Below, piece after piece: positions 18,467 through 27,452 of a stretch of 63,443 bases of DNA. The first letter of the stretch is position 1, and every line of letters starts with the position of its first letter. A program made the position numbers and the translations under genes. Under the pieces are notes generated by a model. That model saw nothing but the letters and a program-made list of their open reading frames with translations, had not been told where the DNA came from and did no database searches. This stretch comes from Porphyromonas macacae DSM 20710 = JCM 13914 (GTDB taxonomy: Bacteria; Bacteroidota; Bacteroidia; Bacteroidales; Porphyromonadaceae). The stretch is from contig NZ_KB904127.1 of the NCBI RefSeq assembly GCF_000379945.1, forward strand, positions 1-63,443, given 5' to 3'.

Positions 18467-20020
18467 ATGCAAAAACTCATGCAGTCTGCACGCCACCTGT
18501 CAGTGGCGTGCGGACTCTGTTTTACCTGTTTCCACCTGCTCCATGCCCAGCAGACTGAAAAAAACGGGAATGAAAGTTACCGGTTTCCCACCCGATACCT
18601 GTTAAGCACCGAACATTTGAAAGAGGTTTACATGCTTCCCTCCGATAAAATATATCTATACAAAAAGAATTGTTATATCGGGAAAACCGGAGTAAACACA
18701 TTCCGAAGCAAAGAATACACAGACCCCTCGGAATACAGCCGAAACCGTACTGCATTCAAAATAGAGGCAGAGGCTTTTCACCGGCTCGGCAATAAAGATT
18801 TTGTTTGGGGACAGGCAAATTATATCAATACAAAAAAAGAACAAATACTGGGGCACGGATCGGCAGATATTTCACGCATCTATCCTTACACAACAATAGA
18901 CTATACGGGAGGAAACGAACACTCGGAAACGTACGGCTTTACCTCGGGATATGCCCGGCAATTCTCCAAAACGGCCATCGGTGCCGAAGTCTCTTACCGT
19001 GCAGCCTCTTTTTCTCGAAAAACGGATCCCAGACCGCTCAATGTGGTTTCCGACATCAACGGCCATGTAGCGTTAAGGCTTCATGTAAACCCGGATTATG
19101 CTTTCTCTTTTGGTCTTCAAGGAGGCTACTACAAACAGCACAGTCAGATAAAAATGTTCGGCAACGGAGATCTGATCGAATCCTACCACTATCTGGGGTT
19201 AGGCTTTGTGCACTCGCGCTTTTTGGCAAACAATGGAAACATCTATATATCCGGCTATTCGTGGGGATCTGGTCTTTCTTTTACGCCAAACAAAACATCG
19301 GGCTGGATGGCCGGTTTGGCGTTCAACAGGGAGAAACTGACCAAAAGCCTCGATGAAAACGGCAATCTGTCTCCTTTCGAGATCAATCGCATCGAAATAT
19401 CGGCACAGGCAGGAAAAACGGGACTGTTCGGCGAAGGCAACGTCTACTTACTGCTTAAGGCCGTACACAAACGAACCACCGGCAAAGAGTATTTATACGG
19501 ACTGCCCTCTTCCGATCAATATCCTCTGATCGGCTCACAAAACCTTTACTCCGATGTATGGCAGAGTATTTCGCTTTCAGGCGGGTACTCGCTCGGCTTG
19601 AGCAGCAGTTTATTCGAAATCACCGGGAAATATTCCTGGATAAACAGCCGTGAACAGTACGACGAGCCGTTCCGCCGTGTAAAACTCAGCCTGCTTCATT
19701 TCTCCCTCACCCCTCGTTACACTTGGAAGAAGCAAAAATGGGTATATAACATCGCCCTGCCCACAGATTTTACACACAATATACAGGCAAAAACGAGTTT
19801 TGATGGAGAGAATATCTCAAATCCCGTTTTAAGAGCTCTTGCTTTACACCGATACAATTCGGTGCAGGGACAAACTTATGCCATAGGCTTGAAAGCGGGT
19901 GCAGGATACGCATTGAAAACCGGTTTGCTTTTTGCTTCTCCATTTATAAAATACACCTACCACAACCATATAAAAAACAGTAGCCATGAGGTTGGATTTA
20001 CCATAGGCTATTCATTCTAA
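18467..20020 (+). CDS. DUF6850-type outer-membrane beta-barrel protein
   Basis: The product of about 517 residues has a signal peptide ending L-L-H-A-Q-Q and then alternating aromatic beta-strand patterns up to the C-terminal V-G-F-T-I-G-Y-S-F, which ends in Phe as outer-membrane barrels do. I recognise the arrangement TonB receptor, DUF4876, DUF6850 from other Bacteroidota; the family has no known function. An in-frame GTG at 18443 lies 8 codons upstream, but the ATG at 18467 begins a cleaner signal peptide. It may form a second pore or serve as a scaffold for the lipoprotein. It starts only 29 bases after the DUF4876 stop. Confidence 0.72.
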   Translation: MQKLMQSARHLSVACGLCFTCFHLLHAQQTEKNGNESYRFPTRYLLSTEHLKEVYMLPSDKIYLYKKNCYIGKTGVNTFRSKEYTDPSEYSRNRTAFKIEAEAFHRLGNKDFVWGQANYINTKKEQILGHGSADISRIYPYTTIDYTGGNEHSETYGFTSGYARQFSKTAIGAEVSYRAASFSRKTDPRPLNVVSDINGHVALRLHVNPDYAFSFGLQGGYYKQHSQIKMFGNGDLIESYHYLGLGFVHSRFLANNGNIYISGYSWGSGLSFTPNKTSGWMAGLAFNREKLTKSLDENGNLSPFEINRIEISAQAGKTGLFGEGNVYLLLKAVHKRTTGKEYLYGLPSSDQYPLIGSQNLYSDVWQSISLSGGYSLGLSSSLFEITGKYSWINSREQYDEPFRRVKLSLLHFSLTPRYTWKKQKWVYNIALPTDFTHNIQAKTSFDGENISNPVLRALALHRYNSVQGQTYAIGLKAGAGYALKTGLLFASPFIKYTYHNHIKNSSHEVGFTIGYSF

Positions 20021-20032
20021 TAAACCACTTTT

Positions 20033-20920
20033 ATGGATAAAGTCATCGAATGCCGGAATATAACGCACTATTATGGACAGAAACCGGTCTATGAGGGGCT
20101 CTCTTTTGAAGTAGAGCGAGGCAAAGTGCTGGGACTTCTGGGGAAAAACGGCACCGGAAAAACGACGATCATAAATATTTTGAACGGTTTCCTAAAGCCT
20201 CGCAGCGGAGAGTGTTTTCTACTGGGTGAAGATTCAAAAAGCATCTCTCCCCGGACAAAAGCTAAAATCGGACTTCTGCTGGAAGGGCATGTCCAATATT
20301 CCTTCTTCAACATCATGCAGATCGAAAAATTTTACCGGGATTTCTACCCCCGCTGGAATGCCGATGCTTACTTCGAGTTAATGGCGAAACTGAAAGTAGA
20401 ACCCAAACAGCCGATAGCAAAAATGTCGTGCGGACAAAGATCGCAGGTGGCTCTGGGGCTTCTTTTTGCTCAAGACCCCGAACTTTTGATACTCGACGAC
20501 TTCTCCATGGGCTTAGACCCCGGGTATCGCAGACTCTTCGTAGAATATCTGCGAGACTGGGCACATGCCGGCAATAAAACGATCTTTCTGACCTCCCATA
20601 TTATTCAGGATATGGAATATCTGATCGATGACTGTATGATTATGGACTACGGCAGACTGATGCTTCATAAACCCACAGCAGAAATACTGGAAAACTTCCG
20701 GAGATTTCACGTAACCCTGCCGGCATCGGTAAACCGGTTGAATTTTATGGAACTCCTATCGGTAGAAAGGAAAGAAAACCGCTGGACTTTCTATTCATTC
20801 CTGAAAGAAACCGACGTGACACAACTTTTATCGGCAAACGGCATCTATCCGGAAAGCACTCTGACAGTAGAAAAATTGAGTCTTGAAGATGCTTTTATCG
20901 GCCTGACAGGCAAATACTAA
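20033..20920 (+). CDS. ABC transporter ATP-binding protein
   Basis: This 295-residue ATPase has a Walker A G-K-N-G-T-G-K-T-T at residues 37-45, a Q-loop region, a signature motif that reads M-S-C-G-Q instead of L-S-G-G-Q, and a Walker B L-L-I-L-D-D-F-S-M-G-L-D-P followed by the switch His in T-S-H-I. The aspartate in D-D-F replaces the usual catalytic Glu after Walker B (L-I-L-D-E), so hydrolysis may be slow or altered. It is of the single-domain type that pairs with ABC-2-like permeases, and the next two genes encode membrane proteins. With the upstream receptor genes it probably forms one system. Confidence 0.88.
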   Translation: MDKVIECRNITHYYGQKPVYEGLSFEVERGKVLGLLGKNGTGKTTIINILNGFLKPRSGECFLLGEDSKSISPRTKAKIGLLLEGHVQYSFFNIMQIEKFYRDFYPRWNADAYFELMAKLKVEPKQPIAKMSCGQRSQVALGLLFAQDPELLILDDFSMGLDPGYRRLFVEYLRDWAHAGNKTIFLTSHIIQDMEYLIDDCMIMDYGRLMLHKPTAEILENFRRFHVTLPASVNRLNFMELLSVERKENRWTFYSFLKETDVTQLLSANGIYPESTLTVEKLSLEDAFIGLTGKY

Positions 20921-20934
20921 CAACAAATCGAACT

Positions 20935-21603
20935 ATGAATAAAAATATCTATTATAAAGAGTGGACCAAGACACGGCTCACATTCTGGGTGCTGCTGTTT
21001 TTTGTGATGGCTGCATACATCTTTGAAGCCTCAAAAATGTACATCGCCGGCAGAGAAGTCGGAAACCTCTATCTGTGGCAGCTGATGATTTTGAAGGGAA
21101 TGGTTCCCTTCCAGTCTCTTCGTCTTATCCCTATGCTCACGGGCATTCTCATCGGCGTAACTCAATTCGTTCCCGAGCTGCGCAAGAAAAGACTCAAACT
21201 CAGCCTTCACCTGCCATTGAATCATTTACACACACTCGGCAACATGCTCGGTTTCGGTCTGATTACGACTCTGACCATAACGACCCTCAGCCTGGGTTTC
21301 TTCATCGCTTACAGCAGCCTGTACTATCCGCGGGAAGTCATTCAGACATGGATTCTGACAGCCATTCCCTCAATCATTTGCAGCTGTGTGGCTTACCTTG
21401 CCATGGTCTGGATACTGATAGAACCTAAATGGAGCAAAAGAATATTCAATATTATCATAACTCTGGGAACCCTCTACATATTTTATCAGTCTCAGGAAAA
21501 TCTGGTGTACACCCCGATAATATGGTTTTTAATTCTCCTGATCGTACTGTTTGCACTCTTCAATTGCATTTCACTGAGACATTTTGCAGACGGTATCGAA
21601 TAA
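20935..21603 (+). CDS. ABC transporter membrane subunit (small, about six TM segments)
   Basis: The 222-residue hydrophobic protein has about six transmembrane segments: near 12-30, 50-75, 95-125, 135-160, 165-185 and 190-210. It has no signal peptide. A cytoplasmic loop, V-P-E-L-R-K-K-R-L-K-L-S-L-H-L-P-L-N, between segments 2 and 3 resembles the coupling region of ABC-2-type permeases that touch the ATPase. It begins 14 bases after the ATPase gene, so the two are presumably partners. No named family could be assigned with confidence. Confidence 0.75.
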   Translation: MNKNIYYKEWTKTRLTFWVLLFFVMAAYIFEASKMYIAGREVGNLYLWQLMILKGMVPFQSLRLIPMLTGILIGVTQFVPELRKKRLKLSLHLPLNHLHTLGNMLGFGLITTLTITTLSLGFFIAYSSLYYPREVIQTWILTAIPSIICSCVAYLAMVWILIEPKWSKRIFNIIITLGTLYIFYQSQENLVYTPIIWFLILLIVLFALFNCISLRHFADGIE

Positions 21604-21620
21604 TCTAAAAACGAAAAAGA

Positions 21621-22862
21621 ATGAAACGTATCATCTATATCATATATCTGCTATTCGTATCTCTCCTTGCTTCGTGGTTGATACCCGATGCCGTACAATT
21701 CCTGACCTATTCGTACGATCGCTACCCGATGATCCACTTCAGCAGCATCAATAAAACTTTTATGTTTTACCAAAAGAACGATAAGGGACAATCCGTATAT
21801 CAGGACGAAAACGGGAATAAATACACAGAGAAAGAATATTACGCTTTGCACCCCATGCTCTACTACAGACAGTTGACGATGGACGGCTCCTTGCCCGATA
21901 CCATCGAGGGCATGCCTGTCAGCCCGGAACAACTCAGCAAGCAAACGTTTACTTTTCGTTACAAACCGGAGGAGAAAAATCATCCCTCAATACCCCTATA
22001 TCCCATGTACGAATCGGCTTCCGGGTTGGTTAATCTGTCCGAACCGACCGATATGTTCAGACTGAAAAACAAAATGGAGTTTATCGAAAGCAGCAATAAC
22101 AGAAGGAACGAAGGGAAAAGCGAATTGTTCACTGCGGCCTTAAACAAAGCAGGTTTTACCTTTCCGGCACAATGGACCGCCGGTTTGCCTTTTGCCAAGA
22201 AACCTTTTGATGACGGATATTTTTCTTTGGACAAAACCGGTAAACTCTACCAAATCAAGATGGTCAAGGGCAGGCCTCAAGTAGCAGACACCCATGCATC
22301 TAAAAAATTTGCCGTTCGGCATATGCTGCCGATTTCGACGAAAGACCATGCTTTGCTGGGTTTTGCAGTAAGTCGGGAAAACGAGCTTTATGCTCTTTAC
22401 AATCAGGATTTCAAACTCCGAAAGGTTCTGAGCAACTTCGATCCGGACAATGATAAATTAAGCATCTTCGGCAGTCCGCTCTATTGGACGATTTGGATCG
22501 ACAATGAACAGGGACGCACGGCTTTTGCCTGGGATGCCCGCACGTATGAAGAGGTAAGCAGTTACCATATTCCGCCCAAAAAGAAGCTTTGGAATACCCT
22601 ACGGCAATGGCTCTTTCCGTTCCGCACAGAGATCAACCATAATAATACGGCCTACATCTTTCCTGTCATTACCGATCCGAGTGGCAAGGCTTTGATATTG
22701 AACTTCATATTGGCAGCAGGTTTCTGGGTAGTGGCGAAAAGGCAAAAACGCAAAAAAGGTTTTACCTGTTTCAGCTCAATGCTGTTTATTCTTGCTTTCG
22801 GTCTGTTCGGCCTGATCGCTACAATAACCGCATCCAACGAAACATCATTAGACCACACATAA
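21621..22862 (+). CDS. DUF4857 domain membrane protein
   Basis: This is a 413-residue protein with an N-terminal membrane anchor (MKRIIYIIYLLFVSLLASWL), a large extracytoplasmic domain (about 25-345) and two C-terminal transmembrane segments (about 355-375 and 385-405). The G-Q-S-V-Y-Q-D-E-N-G-N-K-Y-T-E-K-E-Y-Y-A-L-H-P region and the L-Y-Y-R-Q-L segment identify DUF4857, an uncharacterised Bacteroidota family that I know from the same neighbourhood of ABC ATPase and permease genes. The topology suits a periplasmic partner of the ABC module that faces the outer-membrane receptor. A strong hairpin follows 35 bases downstream and ends the operon. Confidence 0.78.
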   Translation: MKRIIYIIYLLFVSLLASWLIPDAVQFLTYSYDRYPMIHFSSINKTFMFYQKNDKGQSVYQDENGNKYTEKEYYALHPMLYYRQLTMDGSLPDTIEGMPVSPEQLSKQTFTFRYKPEEKNHPSIPLYPMYESASGLVNLSEPTDMFRLKNKMEFIESSNNRRNEGKSELFTAALNKAGFTFPAQWTAGLPFAKKPFDDGYFSLDKTGKLYQIKMVKGRPQVADTHASKKFAVRHMLPISTKDHALLGFAVSRENELYALYNQDFKLRKVLSNFDPDNDKLSIFGSPLYWTIWIDNEQGRTAFAWDARTYEEVSSYHIPPKKKLWNTLRQWLFPFRTEINHNNTAYIFPVITDPSGKALILNFILAAGFWVVAKRQKRKKGFTCFSSMLFILAFGLFGLIATITASNETSLDHT

Positions 22863-22896
22863 AATAAAAATGTGAATTCGATGTAAAGCCACGTGC

Positions 22897-22929
22897 AACC
22901 GGCTCGCTCGTATGCCGGTTTTGCTTTGG
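22897..22929 (+). terminator. Terminator of the six-gene operon
   Basis: AACCGGC (22897-22903) pairs with GCCGGTT (22914-22920) around a 10-nt loop, followed directly by TTGCTTTGG. It lies 35 bases after the DUF4857 stop. The T-tract is interrupted, and the downstream TTGCTTTGG is itself part of a second stem, so termination may not be complete. Confidence 0.6.
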
Positions 22930-23018
22930 GAAGAGGAGGCTACGGAACCTTCAGCCAAAGCAAGACGGAGGTGATAAAGATCACCTGAAGCAAACGTGCA
23001 GCAACTCACGACCCCGTC
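22921..23018. other. Densely folded non-coding segment between convergent genes
   Basis: After the operon terminator there is a nest of inverted repeats. TTGCTTTGG (22921-22929) pairs with CCAAAGCAA (22955-22963). AGGTGAT (22969-22975) pairs with ATCACCT (22980-22986) around a 4-nt loop. GACGG (22964-22968) pairs with CCGTC (23014-23018). The segment is more GC-rich than other spacers and has no open frame. It could be a 3'-UTR-derived or independent small RNA, or a bidirectional terminator for this operon and the convergent transporter gene. Confidence 0.4.
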
Positions 23019-23106
23019 TAATCTTATTTTGATTCGATGAGACAGGCACACACCAATAGAGCTATCCGGTATTTATAATAAGCCGATTTTTATGAATAGA
23101 AAAAGG

Positions 23107-24159
23107 CTATGCAATGAACTTTACAACCCAATAACCTGCAAAAAGCAACCAGAAAAATAAAATCAATGCCAACAGGAATGGCTTGAACCCGGCTTCTTTG
23201 AATTTTGCGATGGAAGCATCGGTACCAAGAGCTACCATAGCCATGGTCAGACCGAAGTTATCGAACCACTCCACTACTTTCATTGTAGCATCGTAACCGT
23301 CTCTGAAGCCGTAGGCATCGGCTCCGATTTGCAATAAAGTATTAACACCGATCATCACCAAAAACCATACGGCAAACCAGGGAATCTGCACTTTGCGTTT
23401 CACGGAAAGAGACGCTTGCGACTGCAAAGGCTTCACGACAAAGCCGAGGATAACAAGATAAGGAGCCAACAGAATAACCCGTATCATCTTTGTAATGGTG
23501 GCAGTGGCAGCAATAAAAGGATCGCCCATGGCTGCCCCGGCACCTGCCACATGGGCTACTTCATGAAGGGTGCTGCCGGTATAAACGCCAACCTGCTTTA
23601 CCGTCATCCCGTCCAATAGCCCCATACGGTAAAACATCGGGTAAAGGAACATGGACAAAGTGCCGAAAATTACCACAGTGCTTACCGCAATAACCGTTTT
23701 ATTCGGCTTGCCTCCGAGCACCGGCTCTGTGCCCAACACGGCAGCAGCCCCGCAAATGGCGCTGCCCGTAGAGGTCAGAATGGAAGTATCCCTGTCCAGC
23801 TTCAGCAAACGGCCGATAAGCAAGCCTAACAATACTACACTGGTCACCATAACGATATCTACCAGCACGGCACTAAGTCCCACGGCTTCCACATCGGTCA
23901 ACGTCAAACGAAACCCGTAGAAAACAATGGCTGTGCGCAAAATGGTTTTGGAGGAGAATTTTATCCCCGGCACCCAGGCTTCGGGCAGATTATGCCGTAG
24001 TGTATTGGCATAGATCATCCCGAAAATGATACCGATAATCAGCGGACTGATCCGAAGGGTGGTTTTGAAAATCGGAAAATCGGCAATATAAAATGCTGCA
24101 AAAGCAAACAGGGCCATAAAAAGAACTCCCTGCATCTTATTCACTCGTTCTGCATTCAT
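23107..24159 (-). CDS. YeiH/UPF0324-family membrane transporter (putative sulfate exporter family)
   Basis: The 350-residue polytopic membrane protein has about ten hydrophobic segments and the family motifs I-I-F-G-M-I-Y-A-N-T, S-T-G-S-A-I-C-G-A-A-A-V-L-G and G-V-Y-T-G-S-T-L-H-E-V-A-H-V-A-G-A-G. These match the conserved hypothetical 698/YeiH family, which is annotated as a putative sulfate exporter on thin evidence. The ATGA overlap with the mutY stop (24156-24159) indicates translational coupling, an odd pairing of a transporter with a DNA-repair gene. It is the last gene of the pfkA-mutY-yeiH unit. Confidence 0.85.
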   Translation of the reverse strand: MNAERVNKMQGVLFMALFAFAAFYIADFPIFKTTLRISPLIIGIIFGMIYANTLRHNLPEAWVPGIKFSSKTILRTAIVFYGFRLTLTDVEAVGLSAVLVDIVMVTSVVLLGLLIGRLLKLDRDTSILTSTGSAICGAAAVLGTEPVLGGKPNKTVIAVSTVVIFGTLSMFLYPMFYRMGLLDGMTVKQVGVYTGSTLHEVAHVAGAGAAMGDPFIAATATITKMIRVILLAPYLVILGFVVKPLQSQASLSVKRKVQIPWFAVWFLVMIGVNTLLQIGADAYGFRDGYDATMKVVEWFDNFGLTMAMVALGTDASIAKFKEAGFKPFLLALILFFWLLFAGYWVVKFIA

Positions 24160-25253
24160 AAAAAGTATAGATCAGATTCAAAAAATAAATTAATCGGTTT
24201 TGGAAACGGATATTGATCAAGCTCCTCTATCCTGATCTTTTTGAAGGCGGCTTCGGCATCGTCCGTATATTGATCGGCCGAGAGCTCCAGGGAATAAAAA
24301 AGGATGTGCAGCTGCTGATGCGTCAGAGCATGTTTTAAGCTGAATAAAGGACCCGTAAGCAGTGCATCATTTCCGGCGAAAGGCAGTAGCTCCCTCACTC
24401 GCCTGTAAAGCTCGTCCTCGGAAGCCGCCTGATCCGTTTCGACTAACGGCAGTTCATACAGCCCTTGCCAGACGTCTCCTCCGGGACGTTTATGAATAAG
24501 CGTACGATTCCCGTCCGGAGACAGTAAACGCACGAAGAAAAAAGTAAGATAACGGTGTTTTACCTCCGGTTTGGCACGTTTTACGGGAAGCTCTGCATGT
24601 ATGCCCAATTTATACGCTGCACAACAGGATATCACAGGGCATTCGGTACAGCGGGGCATGCGCGGAGTACAAACCAATGCACCCAACTCCATGATAGCCT
24701 GGTTATGAAGACCCGGATTCTCTTTATCCAATAAAGCATTGGCTTCTTCCTGAAATATCTTTTTACCTTCCGTACTGTCGATAGGCAAATCGATAGCCCC
24801 CAAACGGCTCAATACACGATAGATGTTCCCGTCCACACAGGCATGAGGCAGATTATAGGCAAAAGAAAGGATGGCGGAGGCGGTATAAGCCCCTATGCCC
24901 GGAAGCGAACAGATCTGTTTATAATCCCGGGGCATGCAGCCATCGAACTGCTCCACGACCCTGCGTGCTGTTTTCAACAGGTTGCGCCCGCGCGAATAGT
25001 ATCCTAATCCCTGCCACAGATGCAACACTTCCTCCTCATCGGCAGCAGCCAAAGTAAAGATATCGGGATAACGATCGAGAAAACGCAGATAATAAGACAT
25101 CCCCTGATCCACACGCGTCTGCTGTAAAATGACTTCCGAAAGCCATATTGCATAAGGATCGTTGGTTTCACGCCACGGCAATTGCCTGCCGTTGAGCTTG
25201 AACCAGCGGGACAAAGATTTTTGAATTTCAGATGGAGAGCATATGCAAGGCAT
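24156..25253 (-). CDS. mutY: A/G-specific adenine glycosylase
   Basis: MutY removes adenine mispaired with 8-oxoguanine. The 365-residue protein shows the N-terminal L-P-W-R motif, the catalytic-region [10 protein letters not shown], the helix-hairpin-helix [12 protein letters not shown], the catalytic Asp in [10 protein letters not shown], and the iron-sulfur cluster ligands in [19 protein letters not shown]-terminal NUDIX-like domain (from about 230) recognises the oxidised base. The 5' end overlaps the pfkA gene by 26 bases and the 3' end overlaps the transporter gene by 4, so the three are tightly coupled. Confidence 0.95.
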   Translation of the reverse strand: MPCICSPSEIQKSLSRWFKLNGRQLPWRETNDPYAIWLSEVILQQTRVDQGMSYYLRFLDRYPDIFTLAAADEEEVLHLWQGLGYYSRGRNLLKTARRVVEQFDGCMPRDYKQICSLPGIGAYTASAILSFAYNLPHACVDGNIYRVLSRLGAIDLPIDSTEGKKIFQEEANALLDKENPGLHNQAIMELGALVCTPRMPRCTECPVISCCAAYKLGIHAELPVKRAKPEVKHRYLTFFFVRLLSPDGNRTLIHKRPGGDVWQGLYELPLVETDQAASEDELYRRVRELLPFAGNDALLTGPLFSLKHALTHQQLHILFYSLELSADQYTDDAEAAFKKIRIEELDQYPFPKPINLFFESDLYFL

Positions 25254-26208
25254 CCACCAATCCTGTATCTATAGGTTTATTTTTCTTGATTGCTTGAGAA
25301 AACGGCACCTGTACGATTGTATCGTTGTCAATGCCGATCATCACATTGCGCTGACCGTCTATCAGAGCAGCTACCGCAGCCACTCCCATACGGCTGGCCA
25401 AAATACGATCCTCGGCACTGGGTGTACCTCCACGCTGAATATGCCCCAAAATGGTTACCCGCACATTGAAAGACGGATACTCTTTCTTCACCCGCTCGGC
25501 CACCCCCATGGCTCCACCGGTTACTTCACTCTCGGCCACCAATACGATACTGCTGTTTTTGGTTTTTCGGAAACCGTTCTCTATATATTCCGCCAACTGG
25601 TCTTTCTCAAAAACATATTCGGGAATAATAGCAGCCTCGGCACCGCTGGCTATGGCGCCATTGAGTGCAAGAAAACCGGCCTCCCGCCCCATAACCTCCA
25701 CGAAGAAAAGACGTTCGTGAGACGAGGCCGTATCGCGCAGTTTGTCCACGGCATCCGTAATCGTATTCAGAGCCGTACTGTAACCGATGGTGCTGTCCGT
25801 GCCACAAAGGTCATTATCGATCGTTCCCGGTATGCCTACGATAGGCACGTTATAATCTTCGGCAAAAGCCCGGGCACCGCGTAGCGATCCGTCTCCGCCG
25901 ATAACCACCAGAGCATCGATCTGCTCCTTAACCATATTTTCATATGCCTTCCGGCGTCCTTCCGGTGTTCGGAATTCAGGGCAACGGGCAGTTTTAATAA
26001 TTGTACCTCCACGTTGGATAATGTTACTTACATTCTCCGTATGAAAAAGTTTAATCTCCCCCTCTATCAGCCCACGATAGCCGTGATAGATAGCTTTGAC
26101 AGATAAACCAGAATAGATTGCTGCACGCGTCACAGCACGAATGGCAGCATTCATCCCGGGCGAATCGCCTCCTGAAGTTATTACCCCCACACAATTTATC
26201 TTCGCCAT
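25228..26208 (-). CDS. pfkA: ATP-dependent 6-phosphofructokinase
   Basis: The 326-residue enzyme phosphorylates fructose-6-phosphate in glycolysis. ATP-binding motif G-G-D-S-P-G-M-N is at residues 13-20, G-G-D-G-S at 104-108, and the catalytic P-G-T-I-D-N-D at 127-133, with the Asp (about 131-133) as base. [13 protein letters not shown] lies near 250. Gly at the G-G-D-G-S position points to use of ATP rather than pyrophosphate. A TATCTTTG -7 element lies at 26235-26242 on the minus strand, about 27 bases before the ATG; no clear -33 was found. The gene opens the overlapping pfkA-mutY-yeiH operon. Confidence 0.95.
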   Translation of the reverse strand: MAKINCVGVITSGGDSPGMNAAIRAVTRAAIYSGLSVKAIYHGYRGLIEGEIKLFHTENVSNIIQRGGTIIKTARCPEFRTPEGRRKAYENMVKEQIDALVVIGGDGSLRGARAFAEDYNVPIVGIPGTIDNDLCGTDSTIGYSTALNTITDAVDKLRDTASSHERLFFVEVMGREAGFLALNGAIASGAEAAIIPEYVFEKDQLAEYIENGFRKTKNSSIVLVAESEVTGGAMGVAERVKKEYPSFNVRVTILGHIQRGGTPSAEDRILASRMGVAAVAALIDGQRNVMIGIDNDTIVQVPFSQAIKKNKPIDTGLVDALHMLSI

Positions 26209-26279
26209 ATTTTTTATCTTTAATACGTTAATTACAAAGATAAGATATTATCAGTCTCGAATTTAATCAAAACGATACG

Positions 26280-26753
26280 ATGGAAGATAAAACGATATTC
26301 GGGGAACATAACTTCAAAGCCACCCATTTGGATATGGGGCGGATATTGCCTTTTTTTCCCTGGAAAGAGCTTTTTGAGAAAAGGCACTTCGAACTTCCAT
26401 ATCCGGCCGTTATCCATACCGACGACGAAGCCGAAACATTATATCGCTCAGTGGTGGATATGCTGGTCGGCCTGATGACAGACAATACTGTAGACATCGA
26501 CGTAGATTTAACTTTCGAGGGAAATCCTGAAGATACGGCAAGTGCCCGCGGAACTTTGATCATTAACGTAGATTTCAAAGAAAAACCGGACAGGGAATGT
26601 GAAAAGTCGAACATCACCCCGGAAGAACTTGCCAACTATCTGCGTCTGGCTGCACTGGACTGGGTCATGAATGAGGAAAACTACGGCAGCATTCTAAAAG
26701 CCGAGCCTAAGGCCGCCAATCGCTGGCTCATCACAACTGTTACCTCCCGTTAA
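26280..26753 (+). CDS. Hypothetical acidic protein, 157 aa
   Basis: I do not recognise this protein's family. It has 157 residues, no signal peptide and no membrane segment, and is rich in Asp and Glu (for example D-N-T-V-D-I-D-V-D-L-T-F-E-G-N-P-E-D). It is predicted to be cytoplasmic, with a mixed alpha/beta pattern. It is transcribed divergently from pfkA, with a 71-base spacer. Codon use and base composition resemble the neighbouring housekeeping genes, so it looks like a native gene. No downstream gene follows on its strand for 1.1 kb. Confidence 0.6.
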   Translation: MEDKTIFGEHNFKATHLDMGRILPFFPWKELFEKRHFELPYPAVIHTDDEAETLYRSVVDMLVGLMTDNTVDIDVDLTFEGNPEDTASARGTLIINVDFKEKPDRECEKSNITPEELANYLRLAALDWVMNEENYGSILKAEPKAANRWLITTVTSR

Positions 26754-26913
26754 TCATCCTCGGGAAAATCGATCCCGTTGAAGTTGAAAGAGAAAATTTC
26801 ATTCCAAGGTCATGAAGTCGTTAAAAAAACTGAGCAGAAAATAATCTCATCGCTTTTCGGAAAACCCATCAAACAAAAACCCAAAAGAATTTTTAAGAAG
26901 CATAAAAATTCTC

Positions 26914-27007
26914 TGCCTGATGGCTCAAAATCCTTTGCCTGAAGAATTTTCAACGAAGTTAACTTGGATTTTTTTTCTTTGCCTGATGGATTTTGAACCA
27001 TCAGGCA
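26914..27007 (-). repeat. 94-bp palindromic interspersed repeat, copy B
   Basis: It is nearly identical to copy A (8410-8503) when read on the minus strand, including the 20-bp terminal inverted repeats, the A-rich spacer and the CAAGTTAACTT core. It lies between the 157-aa gene and the fimbrial locus. The conservation of both arms and of the exact 94-base length argues for a discrete element. Confidence 0.85.
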
Positions 27008-27356
27008 GAAAATTTCATCAACAAGGTTTTCGTGACGTGTACTGTGACGTGTACTGAAAAAACTTTCCGTCAAAAAGAATATCGTCTCAAATCAATTTGT
27101 GAATCAACAAAAAGAAGTACTCCAAATATTCGGACAAAAATCTTCAGGCAGATATCCATGGTTTTCCATATTAAAAAATCTATGGGATAGTTAATATCTT
27201 CAAAAAGCAACCTTAGTCATTGCAAAAAAACAGGTTATTGATTAAAAACGGATTGGCCAAGATCAAACATAGATAATTTCAAAAAACGGCCAAATTCTAA
27301 TACAATTATCCCACTAAATAAGTAGAAAATTCAAGGTATTGCGTATATGGCTCTTT

Positions 27357-27385
27357 AAGTCAAAACTTCTTTTGATTTTTGACTT
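27357..27385. promoter_or_regulatory. 9-bp dyad upstream of the fimbrial promoter, possible operator
   Basis: AAGTCAAAA (27357-27365) and TTTTGACTT (27377-27385) form a perfect inverted repeat with 11 bases between, centred about 50 bases upstream of the -33 element. In P. gingivalis the two-component regulator FimR acts at the fimX promoter, and a site in this position could serve such a regulator. No regulator gene lies in the window, so this is inference. Confidence 0.4.
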
Positions 27386-27421
27386 TGCCGTAAAAAAACC
27401 TTATTTTAATATTAATGTTTC

Positions 27422-27452
27422 TTGCTTTTTATTTATTTATGTTATACTTTTG
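27422..27452 (+). promoter_or_regulatory. Promoter of the fimX-fimE locus
   Basis: TTG at 27422-27424 (in a CTTGC context) and TACTTTTG at 27445-27452 are spaced by 20 bases, an excellent match to the Bacteroidetes consensus. Transcription would start near 27459, which leaves a 5' leader of about 450 nt before the fimX ATG at 27911. The leader contains an AAAAGTC/GACTTTT stem (27750-27778). Confidence 0.65.

Noticed and set aside
22885-23025. Cobalamin riboswitch in the spacer after the six-gene operon
   Set aside because: Neither strand shows the conserved B12-box or core, and no gene follows downstream that it could control on either strand.
26993-27190. Plus-strand open frame of 65 codons at the edge of repeat copy B
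   Set aside because: It begins inside the palindromic repeat, has no family features, and its codon use is unlike that of the neighbours.
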